DNA from: Porphyromonas sp.
GTDB lineage: Bacteria > Bacteroidota > Bacteroidia > Bacteroidales > Porphyromonadaceae
Direction: 5' to 3'
Length of the DNA stretch: 6,933 nt
Assembly (NCBI GenBank): GCA_003640335.1
Contig: RBKG01000039.1
Coordinates: 1 to 6,933, forward strand
The translations under genes were made by a program, and so were the position numbers. The notes under the pieces were generated by a model. That model saw only the letters and a list, made by a program, of their open reading frames with translations. It was not told where the DNA came from and made no database searches. This document shows, piece by piece, positions 1 to 6,880 of the stretch; within the stretch, counting starts at the first letter, position 1; each line of letters opens with the position of its first letter.

Positions 1-1
1 C

Positions 2-997
2 GAACCTATCCCAAATACATGGCACCGGATGTATGAAATCCTTTGCTTCTGGGCGAGTAAGGGGATCGATGGTTTCCGCTGTGATATGGCGGAGATGGTG
101 CCACCTCAATTTTGGGCTTGGGCTCTGCCTCAAGTGAAAGCGAATTATCCCGTCTTCTTCTTAGCAGAGATTTATCAAGCGCATCGCTATCAAGAGTATT
201 TGTCTGCAGGCTTTGACTATCTGTATGATAAGGTCGGAGTGTATGATACGTTGAAGTCTATTGTTCGCGGAGAGCAGTCTGCCGATGCCTTTGATATGGC
301 GCGCTTAGCTACTCGTGAGTATCAAGAGAAGATGTGTTATTTCTTGGAAAATCACGATGAACAACGCTTTGCTTCGCCATTCTATGCAGGTCAGACCAAG
401 TCTTTGTATCCTGCTTTGACAGCCTTATATCTGAGTGGCTCTAATCCATATCTGCATTATTTCGCAGGCGAGCTTGGCGAGCCTGGTATGGATGAGGAGG
501 GTTTCAGCGGTCGAGATGGACGTACGACAATCTTCGATTATTGGTCAATGGCTTCTCTCCAGCGTCTAGGGATAGATTTCGGAGCAGAGCATTTGCATCA
601 AGATGAAAGTCTGCTATTAGATTTTCATAGACAAATTCTTACTCTCCCAGAGAAGTATAGTGTGCTTGATAGTGGACAGTACTATGGGCTGAACTATCTC
701 CAAACACAAGCATATGATAGGCATAGAGTCTTGAGCTATCTGCGCTATGAAAAGGGTAAAGAATGGGTGCTTATATCAGTAAACTTCTCTTCTGAAGCTA
801 AGCCTACATCCTTGCAAATTAGTGAGGCTGTCTTCTCTGAGATAGGCTTAAAGCCTAATGAAGCACTCAAGCAAACAAATCTATTGAGTGGAGCCTCTCA
901 AATATCGACTCTAACAAACTATGCGCCTTACGAGTTTGTATTACCTCCGTATGGCATTTCTATTATACATTTTAATTTGATTGATACAGATAAATAA
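2..997 (+). CDS. GH13 alpha-amylase-family glycosidase, C-terminal part (5' end outside window)
   Basis: This is the 3' portion of a glycoside hydrolase family 13 enzyme, which hydrolyses or rearranges alpha-glucosidic bonds in starch- or glycogen-like glucans. The reading frame is open from base 2 and gives 331 visible residues. The first in-frame ATG (base 29) lies inside the catalytic barrel and is not the true start. Three of the four classical GH13 regions are seen. Region II is GFRCDMAEMVP with the nucleophile Asp at 83-85 and its companion Arg two residues before. Region III is FFLAEIY with the acid/base Glu at 167-169. Region IV is FLENHDEQR with the stabilising Asp at 356-358. Region I (DVVxNH type) must lie upstream. 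A GFSGRDGRTTIFDYW segment follows, then a C-terminal beta-sandwich-like tail ending near PPYGISIIHFN. The catalytic triad is intact, so the enzyme should be active. Secretion cannot be judged without the N-terminus, and exact specificity is unknown. The stop overlaps the next start as TAATG. Confidence 0.93.
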   Translation, partial: EPIPNTWHRMYEILCFWASKGIDGFRCDMAEMVPPQFWAWALPQVKANYPVFFLAEIYQAHRYQEYLSAGFDYLYDKVGVYDTLKSIVRGEQSADAFDMARLATREYQEKMCYFLENHDEQRFASPFYAGQTKSLYPALTALYLSGSNPYLHYFAGELGEPGMDEEGFSGRDGRTTIFDYWSMASLQRLGIDFGAEHLHQDESLLLDFHRQILTLPEKYSVLDSGQYYGLNYLQTQAYDRHRVLSYLRYEKGKEWVLISVNFSSEAKPTSLQISEAVFSEIGLKPNEALKQTNLLSGASQISTLTNYAPYEFVLPPYGISIIHFNLIDTDK

Positions 998-1569
998 TGG
1001 CTAGAATAGTAACGAAAACAGGAGATAAGGGAACTACGGGTATATTCGGGGGTGAACGTGTCGCTAAAGATAATCCCCGTATAGAAGCCAATGGCGCAAT
1101 GGATGAGCTTAATGCCCATCTAGGTTTAATCAGAGCCTTGCTCCCTCAAGATGATGAACGAAATATCTTCCTATATAATCTGCAGAGACAGATTATGCAG
1201 ATGATGAGTTTGATAGCTACGCCTAGCAGTCGTCGAGGTGAGAACCCAAATAAGTTTGAACTGGCTTGGCTTGAGGCTGTTGAAGAAGAAACGAAAAAAT
1301 TTCTTGAGACGACACCCAATAATGGCTGTTTCATTTTACCCGGAGGAACGGTTCTTTCGTCGCACATGCAGATTGCTCGTACTGTTTGCCGTCGAGCAGA
1401 GCGTAGGCTATGGACACTTGAGCGCATAGACCCCCTTCCTGAGGGTATGATTGCTATGGTCAATAGACTTAGCGACTATCTATTTGCTGCAGCTAAGTGG
1501 GAGATGTCTCAGCAAGGCTGGAGTGAGGAAGTTTGGCAGGCTTTCAGCTATAAGAAGCGCAAGCAATAG
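997..1569 (+). CDS. PduO-type cob(I)alamin adenosyltransferase (corrinoid adenosyltransferase)
   Basis: The predicted enzyme transfers the 5'-deoxyadenosyl group of ATP to cob(I)alamin, giving adenosylcobalamin, the cofactor of enzymes such as methylmalonyl-CoA mutase. It is cytosolic and the family is trimeric. At 190 residues it is the usual length for a stand-alone domain. The N-terminal ATP-binding signature TKTGDKGTTGIFGGERV is at residues 6-22, followed by RIEANGAMDELNAHLG at 28-43. The helical RRAER motif is at 132-136 and NRLSDYLFAAA at 156-166. A Phe in the CFILPGG stretch (residue 112) sits where the PduO family carries the aromatic residue that helps free the lower ligand of cobalamin; that equivalence is inferred from the motif. 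The ATG overlaps the GH13 stop by one base, which fixes the start and suggests translational coupling. The gene could be named cobO, pduO or mmaB by different pipelines, so no symbol is given. No key residue appears to be missing. Confidence 0.95.
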   Translation: MARIVTKTGDKGTTGIFGGERVAKDNPRIEANGAMDELNAHLGLIRALLPQDDERNIFLYNLQRQIMQMMSLIATPSSRRGENPNKFELAWLEAVEEETKKFLETTPNNGCFILPGGTVLSSHMQIARTVCRRAERRLWTLERIDPLPEGMIAMVNRLSDYLFAAAKWEMSQQGWSEEVWQAFSYKKRKQ

Positions 1570-1572
1570 CTT

Positions 1573-2238
1573 ATGAAAGTGCGTATAGAGCCTTCTTGGG
1601 CAGAGGTTTTGTCTGATGAATTTGAGAAACTTTATTTCGAGCATCTGACGGCAGTAGTACGACAAGCCTATGCTTCTCGTCGTGTTTATCCCGAAGGTAA
1701 ATACATTTTCAGAGCCTTAGATGCTTGCCCCTACAAAGAGGTCAAGGTACTTATTCTTGGGCAAGACCCTTATCACGGAGCAGGGCAGGCCGAGGGTTTG
1801 GCTTTCTCTGTTCCTAAGGGCGTTAAAGTACCTCCTAGTCTAGTCAATATCAAAAAAGAAATCCTTGATGACTTAGGACGAGAGTCTATTATATCTGACG
1901 GACATCTGATGCCATGGGTTGAGCAGGGTGTATTACTTCTGAATGCAACACTAACGGTCGAAGATGGTCGGGCTGGTTCTCATCAGGGTATTGGTTGGGA
2001 GACCTTTACCGATAGAGTAATAAGCGAATTAAATCGTAGAGAAGAACCTATTGTCTTTATGCTGTGGGGCTCTTATGCTAGGCGAAAGGGAGCTATGATT
2101 GATACTCGTAAGCATCTCGTCCTAGAAGCACCGCATCCGTCACCACTTTCAGCTCATCGAGGCTTTCTTGGGTGTAAACACTTCTCTCAAGCTAATGACT
2201 TCTTAGTGGCGCATGGCTTGAAACCTATTGAATGGTAA
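1573..2238 (+). CDS. ung: Uracil-DNA glycosylase, family 1
   Basis: This enzyme excises uracil from DNA (from cytosine deamination or dUTP misincorporation), leaving an abasic site for base-excision repair. At 221 residues it has normal family-1 length. All hallmark motifs are present: the water-activating loop GQDPYHG at 63-69 with catalytic Asp65 and Tyr67, the stacking Phe78 in GLAFSVP, the uracil-recognition LLLNATLTVE at 121-130 with Asn124, GSHQGIGWETFTD at 135-147, and the DNA-intercalation loop HPSPLSAHRGFLGC at 188-201 with catalytic His188. These positions are each within one residue of the E. coli numbering (Asp64, Asn123, His187). The gene starts 3 bases after the adenosyltransferase stop and ends 4 bases before the preferred start of the PriA-family gene, so it sits inside the operon. 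There is no Shine-Dalgarno sequence, as is common in Bacteroidota. Nothing is missing or odd. Confidence 0.98.
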   Translation: MKVRIEPSWAEVLSDEFEKLYFEHLTAVVRQAYASRRVYPEGKYIFRALDACPYKEVKVLILGQDPYHGAGQAEGLAFSVPKGVKVPPSLVNIKKEILDDLGRESIISDGHLMPWVEQGVLLLNATLTVEDGRAGSHQGIGWETFTDRVISELNRREEPIVFMLWGSYARRKGAMIDTRKHLVLEAPHPSPLSAHRGFLGCKHFSQANDFLVAHGLKPIEW

Positions 2239-2242
2239 TACG

Positions 2243-4762
2243 ATGTACTTCCTAGAGTTAGTACTTCCTTTAGCTACTCCTACTACTTATCACTATCAGC
2301 TAGCTCCCCATCAGTTTAATTCAGATATTGATACGCTTGTTGGGCGTAGAGCTGTAGTCCCTTTTGGGGGCAAGCGTTTCTATACAGGCATTATAGTGTC
2401 TGTCAGCTTAGCACCTCCCGAAGGTATCGCTTCTTCTAAACTTAAGTATGTCCTTAGTTTAGTTGATGATAGTCCTCTTGTGCCTTCGGCGCAGATTGAT
2501 TTATGGCATTGGATGGCTGACTATTATTGTGCTTCTCTAGGCTCTGTCCTTCGTCTTGCTGTGCCTCATGGCTTACTTCCTGAGAGTCGCACGATTATTC
2601 ATCTTAATCCCGATTTTATAGCGACGACTAGTCTGAGTGCTCTAGAAGTGCAAGTGCTGGATGTCTTAGCTCAAGCTGGTGATGATGGTTTGACCTTAGA
2701 GCGTTTGCAGAGTATGATAGAGCAAAGGGTTTCACGTGCCTATTATCGTTTACTTGCTTTGGGTGCAATCTCTACAGATGAAGTTATTCGGTCGCATTAT
2801 AAACCCAAACTAAAGGCTTGCTTACGACTGAGTGAGGCATATCGCACAGATGAAGCTCTTGAGCAAGTCTTTCGGGATATGAAACGTGCCACTAAGCGCA
2901 TGGAGGTTTTAACCTCTTTTCTCTCAGCTTTGCTCTCTCTTGGAGGAGATTATGCTGCGCTTATTCCTCGAGGGCAACTTACATCGGGAGATGCGAGTAT
3001 TGCTATCCACCTGCGTAAGCTGGTGGAGTTAGGTGTGTTGGAGTTAGTTCAAGTGGCAGATAGTCGCCTAAATACCCCTGATGAAGAGGACTTAAATATT
3101 GCATGCGATAAGGGCAATGAATACTCAGCATACTCTCTAACGCAATCGGTAACCTTACTGCGTTCACGCGATATTGAAAGCAAAGAGAGTAGCATCATCG
3201 CTCAAGTAAAAGATGTTATTACTGCTGGTGGACAGGTGCTTTTGCTTAGTCCTTCAGCTTCGGGTGTGCCTAGAGCAGCTCATTATCTATCAGCACTGAA
3301 GCAGGCTTCCAAGGGTAAAATGTATCACTATCACCCTGATGTCAGCGAGGCTAAGCGCATAGAACTTTATAAGCATCTGTCTAGTACCGAAGAGGCTTGC
3401 CTAATTCTTGGTAATAGGTCTGCGATATTTTTGCCCTGTCGTCGTCTGCAGTTAATCATCATTGACGATGAGCAGGAGTACATGTACAAGCATCAATACA
3501 CAGCACCGCTTTTTCACGCTCGAGATGTAGCGCTGTATTTAACGGCTAAGGAGCGCATACCAGTGCTGCTTTCTAGCTGTAGTCCTTCGGCAGAAACGCT
3601 TTTCAATGTCTTGAGAGGAAAGTATGGTTCAATAGATTTAGATAAAGGTACTTTAGCTAATAGTCCTATTCCGTCTATTGAGATTATAGACTTAAAGAAA
3701 GAGAAGCGCGAGGCAAGGGGGAAGGATATATCAGTGATTAGTCCGAGTTTACGCATACATATTGAGCGGGTACTAGCAAAGGGTCAGAGAGTCTTGCTTT
3801 TGCAAAATAGGCGAGGTTATGCTCCATATATGTTATGCTCTGTGTGTTCTTCGGCTGTGAAATGTCCACGCTGTGCGATTAGCATGAGCTACTATGCATC
3901 TCGTCGTTTACTTTCCTGCTCGCAGTGTGGTTATACGGAACCACTCCCTCAGGCATGTCCCTCTTGTCACGCAACAGAGTCTAAACGTAAGGATAAACTT
4001 ATTCCAGCGTTACGCCTTGTGGGTTATGGTACAGAGCGAGTAGAGGAAGAAGTTAATGAGCTATTTCCCGATGCTCGAGTGATGCGCCTTGATGGTGAAA
4101 CGTTGCAAACGGCTAGTCGAAGACAAGAGTCTTTAGAGCGTATTGAGGCTGGTGATGTGGATATTATTGTGGGGACACAAGTTATCAAGACTCAGCCGAT
4201 ATGGGATAATATAGGATTGATAGCTGTAGTTCAGTTAGATGATATTCTAGGTTATCCAGACTTCCGAGCAGGCGAACGAGCTTATCAACTTCTTTATCAA
4301 ATGGCTCTTTATCGTGCTAATGGAGCTAGTGAACAGGATTTCCGTATAGTGCTTCAAACATCAGAGCCTAAGCATCCATTCATAGAAGCTCTTAAGATGT
4401 TTGATTATGATGCCTATATTAAGGAGGTCTTGGGTGAGCGTCAGCGTTATCATTGGCCTCCATTTACACGAGTAAGTTATGTCGTTGTTAAAGGCTATGA
4501 CGAGCACGATACGGAGAAGATGGCACATGTTTACGCTCAGGTTCTTCAGGGGAAGTTAGGCAAAGAGTGGGTGAGTGGAGCACAAGCTCTCAGTGCAATA
4601 AAGATAGAGGGACGTTATGTGCGCCACATCGTTTGCCGCAGACCATACAATGTATCGTTTAGGGAAGAACGCAGAGTTTTTAAGGAAGCCTTAGAATGGT
4701 TAAGAGCTACATATCCTAATTATAGTAGGGTTCACATAAGTTTTGATATTGACCCTTTATAG
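2243..4762 (+). CDS. priA: PriA-family primosomal protein N' with degenerate helicase motifs
   Basis: PriA recognises stalled or repaired forks and starts reloading of the replicative helicase. The 839-residue protein aligns by eye along its whole length with Bacteroidales PriA: an N-terminal 3'-DNA-binding region (about 1-110), a winged-helix-like segment, two helicase lobes, a zinc region with CxxC pairs at 532/535, 541/544, 559/562 and 572/575, motif GYGTERVEEEVNELFPDARV (594-613), the YPDFRAGERAYQL segment (671-683) and a C-terminal domain ending FDIDPL. The ATPase motifs are eroded. The Walker A slot reads RSRDIESKES (307-316) instead of HGVTSSGKTE, DEEH is DDEQ (408-411), GTATPS is SSCSPS (444-449), motif V is GTQVIKTQPIWD (644-655) and the GRAGR motif is absent (686-694). 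Only scattered residues such as Lys314 and Asp408 persist. There is no frameshift or stop. The start is taken as ATG 2243, because MYFLELVLPLA matches how the family begins. An in-frame TTG at 2228 overlapping ung is possible but less likely. Family assignment is secure; helicase function is doubtful. Confidence 0.93.
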   Translation: MYFLELVLPLATPTTYHYQLAPHQFNSDIDTLVGRRAVVPFGGKRFYTGIIVSVSLAPPEGIASSKLKYVLSLVDDSPLVPSAQIDLWHWMADYYCASLGSVLRLAVPHGLLPESRTIIHLNPDFIATTSLSALEVQVLDVLAQAGDDGLTLERLQSMIEQRVSRAYYRLLALGAISTDEVIRSHYKPKLKACLRLSEAYRTDEALEQVFRDMKRATKRMEVLTSFLSALLSLGGDYAALIPRGQLTSGDASIAIHLRKLVELGVLELVQVADSRLNTPDEEDLNIACDKGNEYSAYSLTQSVTLLRSRDIESKESSIIAQVKDVITAGGQVLLLSPSASGVPRAAHYLSALKQASKGKMYHYHPDVSEAKRIELYKHLSSTEEACLILGNRSAIFLPCRRLQLIIIDDEQEYMYKHQYTAPLFHARDVALYLTAKERIPVLLSSCSPSAETLFNVLRGKYGSIDLDKGTLANSPIPSIEIIDLKKEKREARGKDISVISPSLRIHIERVLAKGQRVLLLQNRRGYAPYMLCSVCSSAVKCPRCAISMSYYASRRLLSCSQCGYTEPLPQACPSCHATESKRKDKLIPALRLVGYGTERVEEEVNELFPDARVMRLDGETLQTASRRQESLERIEAGDVDIIVGTQVIKTQPIWDNIGLIAVVQLDDILGYPDFRAGERAYQLLYQMALYRANGASEQDFRIVLQTSEPKHPFIEALKMFDYDAYIKEVLGERQRYHWPPFTRVSYVVVKGYDEHDTEKMAHVYAQVLQGKLGKEWVSGAQALSAIKIEGRYVRHIVCRRPYNVSFREERRVFKEALEWLRATYPNYSRVHISFDIDPL

Positions 4763-4876
4763 GATATGTGTCAGTTGAAAGGAGGAGACCTATACTTCAG
4801 AGAGAGTCTGATGTTGGATATAGACTTCGTTAAATGTGCATTTGGGGGCAAAAATGCCTAAACGCTAGAGATTAGT

Positions 4877-4884
4877 TACCTTTG
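4877..4884 (+). promoter_or_regulatory. argS: Candidate Bacteroidota -7 box (TAnnTTTG) for argS
   Basis: TACCTTTG matches the -7 consensus TAnnTTTG of the Bacteroidota primary sigma factor and lies 31 bases before the argS ATG. That would place transcription start around 4889-4892 and leave a leader of about 25 bases that is A-rich, as is usual in this phylum. The -33 TTTG element is weak: AATG at 4853-4856 is at about the right distance, while a perfect TTTG at 4841-4844 is too far upstream (32 bases between boxes). It is the only good promoter candidate seen in the 153-base gap after priA. Read-through from the upstream operon is also possible, since I see no terminator there. Confidence 0.5.
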
Positions 4885-4915
4885 CAGGATAAAAGAAAAG
4901 AATATAGAATCAAAT

Positions 4916-6718
4916 ATGTCGATAATCAAACAACTTACCGAGGCAGTACAGTCTGCTACAGAGGCGCTTTATGGCTCTGTGGCACCAGTAGAACAAATAC
5001 AACTTCAGAAATGTAAGCGTGAGTTTGAGGGACATCTAACCCTAGTTGCTTTCCCCCTTCTCAAACTTAGCCGTAAGAACCCAGAGCAGACCGCAACCGA
5101 ATTAGGTGAGTGGTTGAAGAGTAATAGTGCGCTTGTTTCAGACATACAAGTCGTTAAGGGTTTCTTAAATCTGACAATCTCTTCAGAAGCGTGGTTGGAG
5201 TATTTCGATGAAATAGTAGCTAACCCTCAGTATGGGCATCGTGAGGCTGATGAGCATGCTCCTTTGGTCATGGTAGAGTATTCGTCTCCAAATACTAATA
5301 AGCCTCTACACCTCGGTCATGTGCGTAACAATCTCCTTGGTTATAGCCTCTCGGAAATCTTGAAAGCTAATGGTCTTAAGGTTGTTAAAACTAATATCGT
5401 TAATGACCGTGGTATTCATATCTGTAAGAGCATGCTTGCTTGGCTTAAGTGGGGCGAAGGCGCTACTCCAGAGAGTACTGGCAAGAAGGGCGACCACCTC
5501 ATTGGGGACTTCTACGTGTTGTTTGATAAGCATTATAAGGAGGAACTTAATCAACTAACGGCTCAAGGTCTAAGCAAGGAAGAAGCCGAAGCTCAATCTA
5601 CACTGATGGCCGAAGCTCGTGCTATGCTTCGTAAGTGGGAAGAAGGTGATGCTGATACTGTAGCTCTATGGAAGCGCATGAACTCATGGGTATATGCCGG
5701 CTTCGATGAGACATACAAGCGTATGGGCGTTAGCTTTGATAAGATTTATTACGAAAGCGAAACTTATCTAGAGGGTAAAGAAGAGGTGCTTCGTGGTCTC
5801 AAGCAAGGTGTCTTCCAGCAAGATGAAGATGGCTCTGTGTGGGCTGACTTAACTAATGAAGGTCTAGACAGAAAGCTCCTTCTTCGTTCTGATGGTACTT
5901 CTGTGTACATGACTCAGGATATTGGTACAGCTAAACTTCGTTTCGATGACTATCCAATCAATAAGATGGTTTATGTCGTTGGTAATGAACAGAACTATCA
6001 CTTCCAAGTATTGAGTAAGTTGCTAGACCGCCTAGGCTTCGAGTTTGGTAAGGGTCTAGTGCACTTTAGCTATGGTATGGTAGAGCTTCCTAATGGTAAG
6101 ATGAAGAGCCGTGAAGGTACTGTCGTTGATGCTGATGATTTGATGGACGAGATGACAGAGACAGCTCTACAAATTGCTCATGAAGCAGGCAAGGCTAAGG
6201 ATATGACTGCGGAGGAGGCTAGAGAAGTTGCTCGTCGTGTAGGTTTAGGTTCGCTTAAGTACTTTATTCTTAAGGTTGACCCTCGTAAGAATATGGTCTT
6301 TGACCCAGCAGAGTCTATTGACTTTAACGGAAATACAGGTTCATTCATTCAGTACACCTATGCGCGTATCCGTTCTTTGGAGCGTAGAGCAAATGATGAG
6401 GGCTTAATCAATCGAGATATTAAAACTTTTGCAGGTGCTAACCTAGAAATTAGTACTAAGGAAGAAGAGCTTATTGCGCGTCTTGGCGAATATGCCGATG
6501 TCGTTGCAGAAGCAGGCCGTGTTTATAGTCCTGCCTTAATCGCTAACTATGTGTACGACTTGGTCAAGGAATATAATCAGTTCTATCACGACTTTAGTAT
6601 TCTTAAGGAAGAGAACGAAGAGAAGCGTGTATTCCGTCTAGCTTTGAGTCTGATTGTTGCGAATACTATCCAAAAGGGTATGGGTCTTCTAGGTATTGAG
6701 ATGCCCGAACGTATGTAA
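4916..6718 (+). CDS. argS: Arginyl-tRNA synthetase
   Basis: This cytosolic class I synthetase charges tRNA-Arg with arginine, using ATP; ArgRS enzymes need the tRNA bound for amino-acid activation. The 600 residues are the expected bacterial length and complete. An N-terminal ArgRS-specific tRNA-binding domain occupies roughly residues 1-95. The HIGH motif appears as HLGH at 132-135 within SSPNTNKPLHLGHVRNN. The KMSKS-equivalent loop is KMKSREGTVV at 395-404, a normal variant for this enzyme. SDGTSVYMTQDIGTA (325-339) and VVGNEQNYHFQVL (354-366) are catalytic-core signatures. The C-terminal DALR-type anticodon-binding domain runs from about FIQYTYARIRSLERRA (477-492) to the terminal MPERM. 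Arg is mostly CGT, Gly mostly GGT and Lys often AAG, a cleaner bias than in the priA-family gene, which fits higher expression. It appears to have its own promoter and is closed by an intrinsic terminator, so it is probably a single-gene transcript. Confidence 0.98.
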   Translation: MSIIKQLTEAVQSATEALYGSVAPVEQIQLQKCKREFEGHLTLVAFPLLKLSRKNPEQTATELGEWLKSNSALVSDIQVVKGFLNLTISSEAWLEYFDEIVANPQYGHREADEHAPLVMVEYSSPNTNKPLHLGHVRNNLLGYSLSEILKANGLKVVKTNIVNDRGIHICKSMLAWLKWGEGATPESTGKKGDHLIGDFYVLFDKHYKEELNQLTAQGLSKEEAEAQSTLMAEARAMLRKWEEGDADTVALWKRMNSWVYAGFDETYKRMGVSFDKIYYESETYLEGKEEVLRGLKQGVFQQDEDGSVWADLTNEGLDRKLLLRSDGTSVYMTQDIGTAKLRFDDYPINKMVYVVGNEQNYHFQVLSKLLDRLGFEFGKGLVHFSYGMVELPNGKMKSREGTVVDADDLMDEMTETALQIAHEAGKAKDMTAEEAREVARRVGLGSLKYFILKVDPRKNMVFDPAESIDFNGNTGSFIQYTYARIRSLERRANDEGLINRDIKTFAGANLEISTKEEELIARLGEYADVVAEAGRVYSPALIANYVYDLVKEYNQFYHDFSILKEENEEKRVFRLALSLIVANTIQKGMGLLGIEMPERM

Positions 6719-6741
6719 GATATTCTAAAGTTATTAAATCC

Positions 6742-6791
6742 CCCTTCCTAATCTGTAGCGTATGTGTGCAGATTGGGAAGGGTTTTCTTTT
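6742..6791 (+). terminator. argS: Intrinsic (Rho-independent) terminator of argS
   Basis: The left arm CCCTTCCTAATCTG (6742-6755) pairs with CAGATTGGGAAGGG (6769-6782). This makes a 14-base-pair stem with a single U-G wobble and a 13-base loop, and it is followed directly by TTTTCTTTT (6783-6791). The stem begins 23 bases after the argS stop. It is a strong, textbook terminator for argS transcription. The left flank has no matching A-tract that would make it an efficient terminator for the opposite strand. Confidence 0.93.
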
Positions 6792-6880
6792 GTCTGATTA
6801 GAGCTAGTGCAGTGGATTAAAATTTCCACATACAGAAAGGGAAAATATAAGTGCCTTTCCTAAACTTAAAACCTCGGCGA

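Noticed and set aside
1146..1463. A 105-codon minus-strand open frame opposite the adenosyltransferase gene, and similar antisense or alternative frames elsewhere.
   Set aside because: They lie wholly or largely opposite or inside well-supported genes, show no family motifs, and are low-complexity Ser/Arg/Leu-rich or otherwise featureless.
2228..2242. A TTG start for the PriA-family gene that would overlap the end of ung.
   Set aside because: The ATG at 2243 gives an N-terminus matching the family and a spacing like the other junctions. TTG starts are uncommon in this phylum.
4778..4788. A strong Shine-Dalgarno-like AAAGGAGGAGA sequence.
   Set aside because: No start codon lies at a workable distance downstream (the nearest ATG is over 20 bases away), and Bacteroidota rarely use such motifs.
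4790..4823. An imperfect hairpin (TCAGA/TCTGA with outer CTATA/TATAG) after the priA-family gene, considered as its terminator.
   Set aside because: The stem is short and interrupted, lacks GC-rich pairing and has no T-tract after it.
4766..4861. A 31-codon open frame (starting MCQLKGG) between the priA-family gene and argS, also holding a shorter in-frame ATG at 4811.
   Set aside because: It overlaps the argS promoter region, has no recognisable motif and is short enough to be chance. It carries no run of Arg codons that would support an attenuator leader peptide for argS.
6835..6859. A six-base inverted repeat GAAAGG/CCTTTC with a 13-base loop after the argS terminator.
   Set aside because: It is too short and loosely spaced to separate from chance, with no T-tract and no neighbouring gene to serve.
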